This document shows, piece by piece, positions 1-7,633 of a DNA stretch of 64,000 nucleotides (position 1 is its first letter; each line of letters opens with the position of its first letter). The DNA is from Candidatus Andeanibacterium colombiense (GTDB taxonomy: Bacteria; Pseudomonadota; Alphaproteobacteria; Sphingomonadales; Sphingomonadaceae), in the NCBI GenBank assembly GCA_029202985.1, contig CP119316.1, positions 1,488,001 through 1,552,000 of the forward strand. Reading direction: 5' to 3'. The notes beneath the pieces are model-generated. The model saw only the letters and a program-made list of their open reading frames with translations, made no database searches and was not told the DNA's origin. The translations under genes were made by a program, and so were the position numbers.

Positions 1-819
1 GTCCTCCTCGTCGCGCGCACTCCGGGCAGCGCCGCGTTCTTCTCGAAGCGCTTCGCCGGGCGTTCGGCGAAGAAGGTCTACTGGGCGCTGGTCGTCGGGG
101 TGCCCGATGCGCTCGAAGGGACGATCGAGGCCCCGCTCGCCAAGCAGCCGGGCACCGGCGGCGAGAAGATGTGGGTCGATGAAGAAAACGGCCAGGCGGC
201 CAAGACCCGGTTCCGCGTGATCGAACGCGCGGCCAAGCGCGCCGCCTGGGTCGAGCTGCAACCGCTGACCGGCCGCACCCACCAGTTGCGCGTGCACATG
301 GCGGCGATCGGCCACCCGATCGTCGGCGACGGCAAATACGGCGGCCAGGATGCGTTCCTGACCGGCAGCGTCAGCCGCAAGATGCACCTCCATGCGCGGC
401 GGCTGGTGATCGACCATCCCGATGGCACCAAGCTCGACGTCACCGCCGAACTGCCCGACCATTTCGCGTCGAGCATGGACCATCTCGGCTTCGACATGAC
501 GTTGAGCGACGCTTTGCCCGACGAAACCCCCTTCCGGCCCGGCCGCGTCGAAAAGAAGCAGGAAGCGAAAGCCCACGCCAAGCAGTACCGCAAGGAACGG
601 CGCGGCGAGCGGCGCAAGCGCGCGGAAGGCCCGGTCGGGCGCACCCCCACCGGCAAGCGCGCCGAGCCCGCCGCGAAGGGCAAGGCCCCGGGCAAGGCCG
701 CAGGACGGCCGGCGGCCAGATCGGCTGGCAAACCGGCCGGGAAGCCGGCAGGTCGGCCCGCGGGCAAAGGCTCTGGCAAGCCCGCCGGAGGAAAACCGAA
801 GCCGCGCGGCCGCCCCTGA
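1..819 (+). CDS. RluA-family pseudouridine synthase, C-terminal part (5' end outside window)
   Basis: Converts uridine to pseudouridine in rRNA or tRNA. The reading frame is open from base 1, so the N-terminus, including the catalytic HRLD region, lies outside the window. What remains shows the family's C-terminal signature GRTHQLRVHM followed by GHPIVGDGKYGG. From about base 640 to the end the protein becomes a Lys/Ala/Pro/Gly-rich tail of roughly 60 residues with repeated GKPAG and GRPAG units, which is not part of the catalytic fold and may bind RNA. The stop overlaps the start of the next gene (TGATG), so it probably heads a coupled operon. RluC, RluD and related members cannot be told apart here. 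Confidence 0.88.
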   Translation, partial: VLLVARTPGSAAFFSKRFAGRSAKKVYWALVVGVPDALEGTIEAPLAKQPGTGGEKMWVDEENGQAAKTRFRVIERAAKRAAWVELQPLTGRTHQLRVHMAAIGHPIVGDGKYGGQDAFLTGSVSRKMHLHARRLVIDHPDGTKLDVTAELPDHFASSMDHLGFDMTLSDALPDETPFRPGRVEKKQEAKAHAKQYRKERRGERRKRAEGPVGRTPTGKRAEPAAKGKAPGKAAGRPAARSAGKPAGKPAGRPAGKGSGKPAGGKPKPRGRP

Positions 820-1436
820 TGCATCCGAATCCCGCCTTCCGCAGCGAGGACCGGGCACTGCTCGAAACGCTGATCGAGGAGGTCGGCTTCGGGATGGTGT
901 TCGGCCAGGTGCCCGACGGGCCGCGGGTCGCGCATACGCCGATCGTCTCCAGCCGGGACGGGGCGGTGCAATTCCACCTCTCGCGGGCAAACGCCCTCGC
1001 CCGCCATCTCGACGGGATGAACGCGCTGATCGTGATCAACGGGCCCGACGCCTATGTCAGCCCGCGCTGGTACGAAGAGCCGGGGCAGGTCCCGACCTGG
1101 AACTATGTGACGCTCGAACTCGAAGGCCGCGTGCGCAAGACGCATGAGGAAGGTCTCGCCGCGCTGCTCGATGCGATCGGCCGGCGGCAGGAAGCCCGAA
1201 TCGTTCCGATGGGGGGTGGCGGGGGCACGCCGTGGACCCCCGATTCGGTGCCGCAGGACTATTGGGACAGGCTGATCCGCGGGATCACCGGGTTCGAGAT
1301 GGAAGTGCTCGCCTGGCGCCCGACCTTCAAACTGTCGCAGAACAAGCCCGAGGCCGACCGTGCGCGGATCGCCGAGGCGCTGGAGGCGAATGGCGCGAAG
1401 GCGCTCGCCGGATTGATGAGAGGATTGGCTGCATGA
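819..1436 (+). CDS. PaiB-like FMN-binding protein
   Basis: A 205-residue protein of the PaiB family, a split-barrel flavin-binding fold often annotated as FMN-binding negative transcriptional regulator. Typical features are an N-terminal MHPNPAFR start, the segment AHTPIV, the stretch LIVINGPDAYVSPRWY, and VPTWNYVTLELEG. Length matches the family. The start codon overlaps the stop of the preceding pseudouridine synthase and the stop overlaps the next gene by ATGA, suggesting translational coupling. PaiB in Bacillus represses sporulation and protease genes, but in alphaproteobacteria the role is not established and a flavin-dependent reductase is equally possible. Confidence 0.85.
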   Translation: MHPNPAFRSEDRALLETLIEEVGFGMVFGQVPDGPRVAHTPIVSSRDGAVQFHLSRANALARHLDGMNALIVINGPDAYVSPRWYEEPGQVPTWNYVTLELEGRVRKTHEEGLAALLDAIGRRQEARIVPMGGGGGTPWTPDSVPQDYWDRLIRGITGFEMEVLAWRPTFKLSQNKPEADRARIAEALEANGAKALAGLMRGLAA

Positions 1437-2083
1437 CCCGCCTTGCCGTGTTCGACTGCGATGGGACCCTGATCGACGGCCAGGCGGCCGTGTGCGAAGC
1501 GATGCGCAGCGGGTTCGAGACGGTCGGCCTGCCGGTGCCGCCCGATCACGAGATCCGCCGGATCGTCGGCCTCAGCCTGCCGGTCGCGATCCGCGGGCTG
1601 GTGCCGGATGCCTCGTCCGAACTGGTGACCCAGGCGGTCGAGGCCTATCGCGCGGCGTTCTTCGCAATGCGCCAGGAAGGCCGGGTGCACGAGCCGCTCT
1701 ACAACGGAATCCGCGAGTTGCTCGAAGCGTTGCGCGGCAATGGCTGGGACCTCGCGGTCGCGACCGGCAAGTCGCAGCGCGGCGCCGAACGCGCGCTGAC
1801 GACCCACGGGATCGCCGACCTGTTCAACTCGGTGCAGACCGCCGACAACCATCCGTCCAAGCCCGATCCGGCAATGCTGCAGTCCGCGATGGACGCAATC
1901 GGCGCCGCGCCCGAGCACACGGTGATGATCGGCGACACCGCTTACGACATGGCGATGGCCCGCAGCGCCGGAGTCCGCGCGATCGGGGTCGGCTGGGGCT
2001 ATCATGCGCCCGAGGAACTCTATGCCGGCGGCGCCGACGAAGTGGCCGACGATCCAGATCACCTCGAGGAACTGCTGCGATGA
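1433..2083 (+). CDS. HAD-superfamily hydrolase (phosphoglycolate phosphatase-like)
   Basis: A 216-residue cytosolic phosphatase. Motif I is FDCDGTLIDG near residues 7-16 with the nucleophile and acid/base Asp pair. Motif II is VATGKS, the motif III lysine sits in HPSKPDP, and motif IV is IGDTAYDMAMA. The helical cap between motifs I and II is of the Gph/PGMB type. Substrate specificity cannot be fixed from sequence; phosphoglycolate or another small phosphate ester is likely. The ATG overlaps the upstream stop (ATGA), and a longer upstream ORF in this frame is only a shadow of the PaiB-like gene. Confidence 0.88.
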   Translation: MTRLAVFDCDGTLIDGQAAVCEAMRSGFETVGLPVPPDHEIRRIVGLSLPVAIRGLVPDASSELVTQAVEAYRAAFFAMRQEGRVHEPLYNGIRELLEALRGNGWDLAVATGKSQRGAERALTTHGIADLFNSVQTADNHPSKPDPAMLQSAMDAIGAAPEHTVMIGDTAYDMAMARSAGVRAIGVGWGYHAPEELYAGGADEVADDPDHLEELLR

Positions 2084-2301
2084 GCCCGGACGATTCGCAC
2101 GCACTCGCGCGCTTCCTGCTGATCGGCTTCCTGCGGCTGGCCGGGGTGATCGTGACGCTGGTCGGCATCCTGATCGTTCGCGGGGTGATCCCGGGGTACG
2201 CCTGGGGGGGCGTGGTCGTGATCGTGGTCGGGCTGATCGATGTATTCGTGGTGCCGCAGATGCTCGCGCGCAAATGGCGGACTCCGCCCGAGCCGAAATG
2301 A
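2080..2301 (+). CDS. Small two-helix membrane protein, unknown function
   Basis: A 73-residue protein beginning MSPDDSHALARF. Two hydrophobic segments, about residues 12-33 and 42-59, are separated by a short RGVIPGY loop, and a basic tail (ARKWRTPPEPK) follows, so it should be an inner-membrane hairpin. It is coupled on both sides by 4-base ATGA overlaps with the HAD hydrolase and the ATP12 chaperone, which supports it being a real gene despite its size. I recognise no family with a known function. Confidence 0.75.
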   Translation: MSPDDSHALARFLLIGFLRLAGVIVTLVGILIVRGVIPGYAWGGVVVIVVGLIDVFVVPQMLARKWRTPPEPK

Positions 2302-2984
2302 AGCGCTTCTACAAGGATGTCGCGGCCGAACCCGTTGACGGCGGCTGGCGGGTTACGCTCGACGGGCGCGGGATCAAGACCCAGAACGGCGCCGCGCAGG
2401 TCGTGCCGAACCGCGCGCTGGCCGAAGCGCTCGCCGCCGAATGGGCCAGCCAGGGCGACGAGATCGACCCGGCGCGGTTCATCTTCCGCGACCTCGCCGA
2501 TTACGCAATCGACATCGCCGCGGTCGAAGGCGCCGACCTGCTGCGCTTCGCCGAGACCGACACGCTGTGTTACCGCGCCGAGCCCGGCGACCCGCTCCAC
2601 GCCCGCCAGGAGCAATTGTGGGAGCCGCTCCTGACCGCGCTCGAAGCGCGATACGGCATCGCCTTCGAACGCATCAGCGGCGTGCTCCACCGCCCCCAGC
2701 CGCCCGCGACGCTCGCGGCGCTGAAAGCGGTGCTGGACGCGCTGGACCCGTTCACCCTCGCCGCGCTCCACACCATGACCTCGCTCGCGGCGTCGCTGGC
2801 GGTGGGGTTGGCGGGACTGGAACCCGGCGCGGACCCGGAAGCACTTTACGCCGCCGCCAATGCCGAGGAAGATTGGCAGGCCGAGCACTGGGGCTGGGAA
2901 TGGACCGCCGAGGAAAAGCGCGCGGCCAAGCTTGCGGAGTTCAAGGCGGCGTTTGAGTTCGCGCGGCTGGCGCGGGCCGAGTAG
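2298..2984 (+). CDS. ATP12-family F1-ATPase assembly chaperone
   Basis: A 228-residue homologue of mitochondrial Atp12, which holds the F1 alpha subunit before assembly. Family traits: the opening MKRFYKDV, then WRVTLDGRGIKT, the segment ALAEALAAEW, and an acidic aromatic C-terminal region around EEDWQAEHWGWEWTAEE. The length fits bacterial ATP12 proteins. The chosen ATG overlaps the upstream stop by ATGA; an in-frame ATG eight codons earlier is inside the previous gene and less likely. It is the last gene of the coupled string that starts with the pseudouridine synthase. Confidence 0.92.
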   Translation: MKRFYKDVAAEPVDGGWRVTLDGRGIKTQNGAAQVVPNRALAEALAAEWASQGDEIDPARFIFRDLADYAIDIAAVEGADLLRFAETDTLCYRAEPGDPLHARQEQLWEPLLTALEARYGIAFERISGVLHRPQPPATLAALKAVLDALDPFTLAALHTMTSLAASLAVGLAGLEPGADPEALYAAANAEEDWQAEHWGWEWTAEEKRAAKLAEFKAAFEFARLARAE

Positions 2985-2991
2985 CGCGCAC

Positions 2992-3894
2992 TCACGGCAG
3001 CGCCATTCCGCTTATTTCGGCAAAAGTTCTTACGAGCGCGTCGCAAGCTTCCTTCGACGCTTCGCATTGCACGGCCATCTCGATCCGGGAGCCTGCGCCA
3101 TCCGGGACGACCGTGCGTTTGACGACCGCCGGATAGGCCGGATAGTCCGGTGGAGAGAACGACCACATCGTCATGGCTTCCTCATCGATCGCAACCGTCC
3201 ATCCATTACGTTCCTCGAAAGTCGCTTTTTTGCGGGAACGCAGGTCGACCAAAGCCTCGGCAACCGACGCATAACCGATCGTCGAGTCTGCCGCTTCCCC
3301 GAGATCGAGCGGCTGGTAGTTGGGGCAGTTCGCGGAAAGTTGCTGCCACATGGCTTGCAGTTTCTCAGGCGATCCGTGCGTGGCATCCGAATTCGCAATG
3401 TAATTGCTCTCGGTTCGCGTCACCCTGAAAGGCCCCGCAGGATCGCCTTGATGAAGGACGACGTATCCACAGAAGCGATCGATCTTCTGGTATTTCGCGG
3501 TGATATCCATCGCGACGAAAATGCCGGGCAAGGGCGCGGCAGGCGAATCCTTCGTCCACGTCACCTGGTTGAACTTCCGCGCGACCAGCGACCCGGCCTG
3601 CTCTCGAAATGTTCGATTATCGCTAATGTACCGGTCTTCGGCGAGATCGAGTATCTTCTCCGTCATCCGGTATGCACCGGCATCATCGCCCTGCTCCACC
3701 GCGGCGAAGTAGGCTTCGGCAGCGCCCAGCGCGTTGCGTTCGAGCTCTTCGGAAGGAGACCAGCCCGGAACCGAATCCGAAGTGACGTTGACCACGCGGG
3801 CGCTGGTTGGAATATCTTCCGCCTGAGCCGGAAGTGGCAACAAGACTGCAACCGCCAGCGGCAGCAAGAGCCGCAGAGTGAAGGGGTGCTTCAC
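2992..3894 (-). CDS. Secreted DUF4019-like protein
   Basis: About 300 residues, beginning with a clear Sec signal peptide (KHPFTLRLLLPLAVAVLL, cleavage after PAQA). The middle, from AEAYFAAVEQGDD through TRTESNYI, resembles DUF4019: a helix, an RTFREQAG segment, a charged W region and a short LPGIFVAMD strand. I chose the GTG at 3894 because it places the signal peptide at the N-terminus; an ATG at 3939 would add 15 polar residues and overlap the upstream lipoprotein gene. It is the last gene of the Mla-like operon, so a role in envelope maintenance is an inference only. Confidence 0.72.
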   Translation of the reverse strand: MKHPFTLRLLLPLAVAVLLPLPAQAEDIPTSARVVNVTSDSVPGWSPSEELERNALGAAEAYFAAVEQGDDAGAYRMTEKILDLAEDRYISDNRTFREQAGSLVARKFNQVTWTKDSPAAPLPGIFVAMDITAKYQKIDRFCGYVVLHQGDPAGPFRVTRTESNYIANSDATHGSPEKLQAMWQQLSANCPNYQPLDLGEAADSTIGYASVAEALVDLRSRKKATFEERNGWTVAIDEEAMTMWSFSPPDYPAYPAVVKRTVVPDGAGSRIEMAVQCEASKEACDALVRTFAEISGMALP

Positions 3895-3916
3895 CTCTCG
3901 CCCGATCAGGAAATCG

Positions 3917-4510
3917 CTACCCGATCCACGCCGCCACATCGGCCGCGACCTTGTTCGCTGCCTGGTTCAGCGCCGGGCCGACCGCTTCCGGCGTGGCCTG
4001 CACGCCCGGCACCGTGGCCTCGAACCGGCGGGTCATCACCTGGCCGTTGGGCTGCTGCAGCACCGCATCGAAGCGCACCACCACCGAGCCGCTCTGGACA
4101 TCGTAGCCCATTTCGGTGAGCTGGCCCGAAAGCTTGGTCGCGGCGGCGAAGCGCACGTCGGAGCCTTCGATCACCATCCGGGTCTGCTTGGCGCGGATCG
4201 TTTCGGAGATCAGCCGGGCAAACAGCCGCGCGGGCTTTTCGACCCACACCGCATCCTTGAGATAGGCGATGGTCGCCCCGTCGACCTGCACCGGAACGCG
4301 GGTGACGTCGAGCTTCTGCGGCGCGGCGGGTTCGATCACGGTCAGCGCGTCGATCGGCTTGCCGGTGGCCGAAAGACCGGCCGGTGCGGTTACGGCGGGG
4401 GTCAGGGTCAGCAGCGCCGGCGGCGGATCCTTGCCAAGGCTGACGCAGCCCGACAGCGCCGCGGAAAGCGTCAGCACCAAAGCCAGTTTCTTCATCGCCA
4501 AAGTCCTCAT
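3917..4510 (-). CDS. ABC-type transport auxiliary lipoprotein (Mla/PqiC-like)
   Basis: A 197-residue lipoprotein with signal peptide and lipobox (LALVLTLSAALSGC), so the Cys near residue 22 should be lipidated. The rest matches the ABC-type transport auxiliary lipoprotein family that accompanies MCE proteins: a YLKDAVWVEKPARLFARLISETI segment split over two strands, then a region ending VAADVAAWIG. The ATG overlaps the mlaD stop (ATGA); a second ATG five codons later would also give a good signal peptide. It probably links the MCE/permease complex to the outer membrane. Confidence 0.85.
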   Translation of the reverse strand: MRTLAMKKLALVLTLSAALSGCVSLGKDPPPALLTLTPAVTAPAGLSATGKPIDALTVIEPAAPQKLDVTRVPVQVDGATIAYLKDAVWVEKPARLFARLISETIRAKQTRMVIEGSDVRFAAATKLSGQLTEMGYDVQSGSVVVRFDAVLQQPNGQVMTRRFEATVPGVQATPEAVGPALNQAANKVAADVAAWIG

Positions 4511-5454
4511 GGCTTATAGTCCGGCAGGGTGTTGCCCTTGATCACCGCGCCCGCGCCCTGATCGTTGAGCTTCTCGGTGACCTGGCGCAGCGCCGCGGTG
4601 GCGGCGCGCAATTCGCGCATCGTCGCTTCGGCTTCGGGCAGGGTGGTGGCCGACAGCTGGCGCGCGGCCGGGCGGCTGTCATCCAGCGTGCCCTGCAGCG
4701 CATCGGCCGCGCCCTTGGCGGACTTCAGCGTATCGCGCAGCTGGCGGGCGAGATCGTCGCCATTCTTGTGCAGCAGATCGTCGGTCGTGCCCAGGGTCTT
4801 CTGGAACGCGGCGAGCGCGCCGTCGGCCGACTTCAGCGTCGCCTGCAACTGGCCCAGCGTGTCCTTGATCTGCGGGGTCGCGTCCGCGACATTGTCGGTC
4901 AGCCGCTGGGTATTCTTGAGGATCCCGGCGATCGAGGCCTGGTTCTCGTCCGACAGCATCATCGTCAGCCGGTCGGTCAGCGTCGCCAGCCGTTCGAGCA
5001 GCAGCGGCGCGTTCGACAGGATCTCGCCCAACCCGCCGGCCTTGGCCGCGATGGTCGGCTTGCCTTCGAGGCAGCTGGTGTTCTCGCAGGTGATCCTCGG
5101 CGCGCCTTCGCGCGCGCCGTCGAGCTGGATCTTCGAGGTGCCGGTGAAGCTCGACTGGATCGTCGCGACCGTGCCGAGCAGGATCGGCACCTTCGGATCG
5201 ATGCGGATGCGGACCCGCACGTATTCGGGGTTCTTCGGCCACAGTTCGATGTCCGACACCTCGCCAGAGGGCACGCCGGAGAAGGTCACCTGCGAGCCGT
5301 TGGCCAAGCCGTCGACCGACTGCTTGAAGAAGATGTCGTATTCCTTCTTCGTCGCATTGCTGAGGCCCGCGACCCACACGATGAAGGCCGCCAGCGTCGC
5401 CAGCAGGAACAGGGTGACCGCACCCACCCAGACATGGTTCGCGCGCGTTTCCAT
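4507..5454 (-). CDS. mlaD: MlaD-family MCE substrate-binding protein
   Basis: A 315-residue membrane-anchored periplasmic protein of the retrograde phospholipid transport system. One TM helix near residues 10-30 is followed by the MCE domain (about 37-120), with the signature SGVPSGEVSDIEL and VRVRIRIDPKVPI. Residues 150-300 are long amphipathic helices with repeats of the type TLKSADGALAAF, as in MCE proteins that form a needle or tube. Two Cys in the CENTSC segment could form a disulfide. It sits between the ATPase gene and the auxiliary lipoprotein gene in the same operon. Confidence 0.92.
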   Translation of the reverse strand: METRANHVWVGAVTLFLLATLAAFIVWVAGLSNATKKEYDIFFKQSVDGLANGSQVTFSGVPSGEVSDIELWPKNPEYVRVRIRIDPKVPILLGTVATIQSSFTGTSKIQLDGAREGAPRITCENTSCLEGKPTIAAKAGGLGEILSNAPLLLERLATLTDRLTMMLSDENQASIAGILKNTQRLTDNVADATPQIKDTLGQLQATLKSADGALAAFQKTLGTTDDLLHKNGDDLARQLRDTLKSAKGAADALQGTLDDSRPAARQLSATTLPEAEATMRELRAATAALRQVTEKLNDQGAGAVIKGNTLPDYKP

Positions 5455-5485
5455 CGCTTAGGTGGTTCCCCTGGCCATGTGGTGT

Positions 5486-6394
5486 CTAATCCCCCGAATT
5501 GCCATTTGTGTCCATCGCTTTGCTCTTTTTCGCGGCAGACCGGGCAGCGACGTCTTCCTTGCCGCTCTTGGCGGCGCGGCCGCGCGGGCCGTTGAAATAT
5601 TCCTGGATCCACGGATGATCGAGCGCGAGCAAATTCGGGATCGTGTCGACCGCGATCACTTTCTTGTCCGCCAGCACCGCGACCCGGTCGCAGATCTCGT
5701 AGAGCGTATCGAGATCGTGGGTGATCAGGAACACGGTCAGGCCCAGCACATCGGCCAGCTCGCGGGTCAGCCGGTCGAACGCCGCGGCGCCGATCGGGTC
5801 GAGCCCCGCGGTCGGCTCGTCGAGGAACAGCAGCTCGGGATCGAGCGCGAGCGCGCGGGCGAGGCCGGCGCGCTTCTTCATCCCGCCGGAGAGTTCGGAG
5901 GGATACTTGCTGGTCGCCTCGTCCGGCAGGCCGGAAAGCCTGACCTTGTAGCGGGCGATCTCGTGGCGCAGTTCGGGATCCAGCTCGGGGTAGAATTCCT
6001 TGAGCGGAACCTCGACATTTTCGCCCACGGTCAGCGTCGAGAACAAGGCGCCGCCCTGGAACAGCACGCCCCAGCGCGAACGGATGTCGACCTCGTGTTC
6101 GTCGAGCAGATCCTCGGTCGAGCGGCCGAAGACCTCGATCTCGCCTTCCCTCGGCAGCTGCAGTCCGATTATCGAGCGCATCAGCACCGATTTGCCGGTG
6201 CCCGATCCGCCGACCACGCCGAGGATCTCGCCCTTGCGCACCTTGAGGTCCAGCCCCTGGTGGACCACCTGGTCGCCGAAACCGTTGACCAGGCCCTTCA
6301 CCACGATCGGGTATTCACCATCGAACTGCTGGGGCTCGAACGGCCGGCTGTGCTGGTCGATCCGGTCGACCAGCTGGTCCTCGCTGCTGCTCAT
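5486..6394 (-). CDS. mlaF: MlaF-like ABC transporter ATP-binding protein
   Basis: A 302-residue cytosolic ATPase of the Mla-type lipid transporter. It has Walker A GGSGTGKS, the signature LSGGMKKRAGLARALALDPELL, Walker B LLFLDEPTAGLD, and the switch His in LITHD. The C-terminus carries an extra Lys/Ala/Ser-rich tail of some 25 residues. The start overlaps the mlaE stop by four bases, and mlaD follows after 31 bases, so the genes should be cotranscribed. Confidence 0.93.
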   Translation of the reverse strand: MSSSEDQLVDRIDQHSRPFEPQQFDGEYPIVVKGLVNGFGDQVVHQGLDLKVRKGEILGVVGGSGTGKSVLMRSIIGLQLPREGEIEVFGRSTEDLLDEHEVDIRSRWGVLFQGGALFSTLTVGENVEVPLKEFYPELDPELRHEIARYKVRLSGLPDEATSKYPSELSGGMKKRAGLARALALDPELLFLDEPTAGLDPIGAAAFDRLTRELADVLGLTVFLITHDLDTLYEICDRVAVLADKKVIAVDTIPNLLALDHPWIQEYFNGPRGRAAKSGKEDVAARSAAKKSKAMDTNGNSGD

Positions 6395-7506
6395 CCCCAG
6401 CCCACCTCGGTGAAGAACACCGCGAAGAACGCATCGAGCACGATCACCATGAAGATGCCCTGCACCACCGCCCAGGTGGTGCGCAGGCCGACTTCCTCGG
6501 AATTCCCCTCGACCTGCATCCCCTGGTAGCAGCCGGCAATGCCGACGATCAGGCCGAACACCGGCGCCTTGATCATGCTGACCCAGACATCGTGGATCGG
6601 CACCACTTCCTGGATCCGGCTGAGGAAGGTCAGGAACGGGATGCCGAGCGTGAGATCGGCAATCACCGCGCCGCCGATGATCGCGACAACCGAGGAATAG
6701 AAGCCGAGCAGGATCATCATGAACACCACCGCGATCAGCCGCGGGATGATCAGCGCCTCCATCGGCGAAACGCCGATCGTGCGCATCGCGTCGATTTCCT
6801 CGGTCAGCTTCATCGTGCCGAGCTGCGCGGCGAAGGCCGAGCCCGAGCGGCCCGCGACCATGATCGCGGTCATCAGCACGCCCAGTTCGCGGATCGAGAG
6901 GCGGCCGGTAAGGTTCACCGTATAGATCTCGGCCCCGAACTGGCGGAGCTGCACCGCGCCCTGCTGCGCGATCACGATCCCGATCAGGAAGCTCATCAGT
7001 CCGACGATGCCGAGCGCCGAGACCCCGACCAGTTCAAATTGCCGCGTAATCGCGGTCCAGCGCAGCCGCGACGGATGCGCGATCAGCGCACCGGTGCTGG
7101 CGATGATCGCGCCGAGGAACCCGACCAGGCGGACCACCCCCATGCCCCAGCTGACCACCAGATTGCCGACGCCCTCGGGCACGCGCTCGAGCAGCGGCAG
7201 CCGCCGCGGACTGATGTCGGCTTCGCTGCCATAGCCCTTGACCGCTTCGATCAGCCGTTCGGCCTCATTGGTGCAGCCGGTGATCTTCGCACCGGTGTCG
7301 CGCGCGAAGCGCCACACGGTCCACGCGCCGACCGTGTCGATCGCGCCGGCCTGCGACAGGTCGAGCTCGGCCACCTCGCCGCCGTTCCATTCGCGGAACT
7401 TGCGGTCGAGCACGGCGATCGAGGAAATCCGCAAGGCTCCGCTCAGCGTGAGCCTGGCTCCGCCTTCCGTCCCCTCGTCGACACCGAAATCTGCCCATTC
7501 ACGCAT
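6391..7506 (-). CDS. mlaE: MlaE-family permease with N-terminal STAS-like domain
   Basis: A 371-residue inner-membrane permease. Residues 1-100 form a STAS-like domain (GALRISSIAVLDRKF, AELDLSQAGAIDTVGA), the role that the separate MlaB protein plays in E. coli. Residues 115-371 are the MlaE permease with about five hydrophobic helices and conserved segments GRSGSAFAAQLGTMK and EEIDAMRTIGVSP. Fusion of the STAS module to the permease is common in alphaproteobacteria and explains the lack of an mlaB gene here. It is the first gene of the reverse-strand operon and is divergent from valS. Confidence 0.93.
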   Translation of the reverse strand: MREWADFGVDEGTEGGARLTLSGALRISSIAVLDRKFREWNGGEVAELDLSQAGAIDTVGAWTVWRFARDTGAKITGCTNEAERLIEAVKGYGSEADISPRRLPLLERVPEGVGNLVVSWGMGVVRLVGFLGAIIASTGALIAHPSRLRWTAITRQFELVGVSALGIVGLMSFLIGIVIAQQGAVQLRQFGAEIYTVNLTGRLSIRELGVLMTAIMVAGRSGSAFAAQLGTMKLTEEIDAMRTIGVSPMEALIIPRLIAVVFMMILLGFYSSVVAIIGGAVIADLTLGIPFLTFLSRIQEVVPIHDVWVSMIKAPVFGLIVGIAGCYQGMQVEGNSEEVGLRTTWAVVQGIFMVIVLDAFFAVFFTEVGWG

Positions 7507-7633
7507 CGCGCGAAGCTATGCGGGCAAAATCGGATCGCGACAAGCACGCGCTTTGCATGGCCGACCATCCCGCCGCCGCGGCAAAGGCTGTTCTTGCACC
7601 GCACAAGAGCCGCTGGCAAAGGCCGGTCCCATA

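Noticed and set aside
78..1145. A 355-residue reverse-strand open frame opposite the pseudouridine synthase and PaiB-like genes
   Set aside because: It is antisense to two well-supported genes and has the His/Arg/Pro/Ala-rich composition typical of frame shadows in high-GC DNA.
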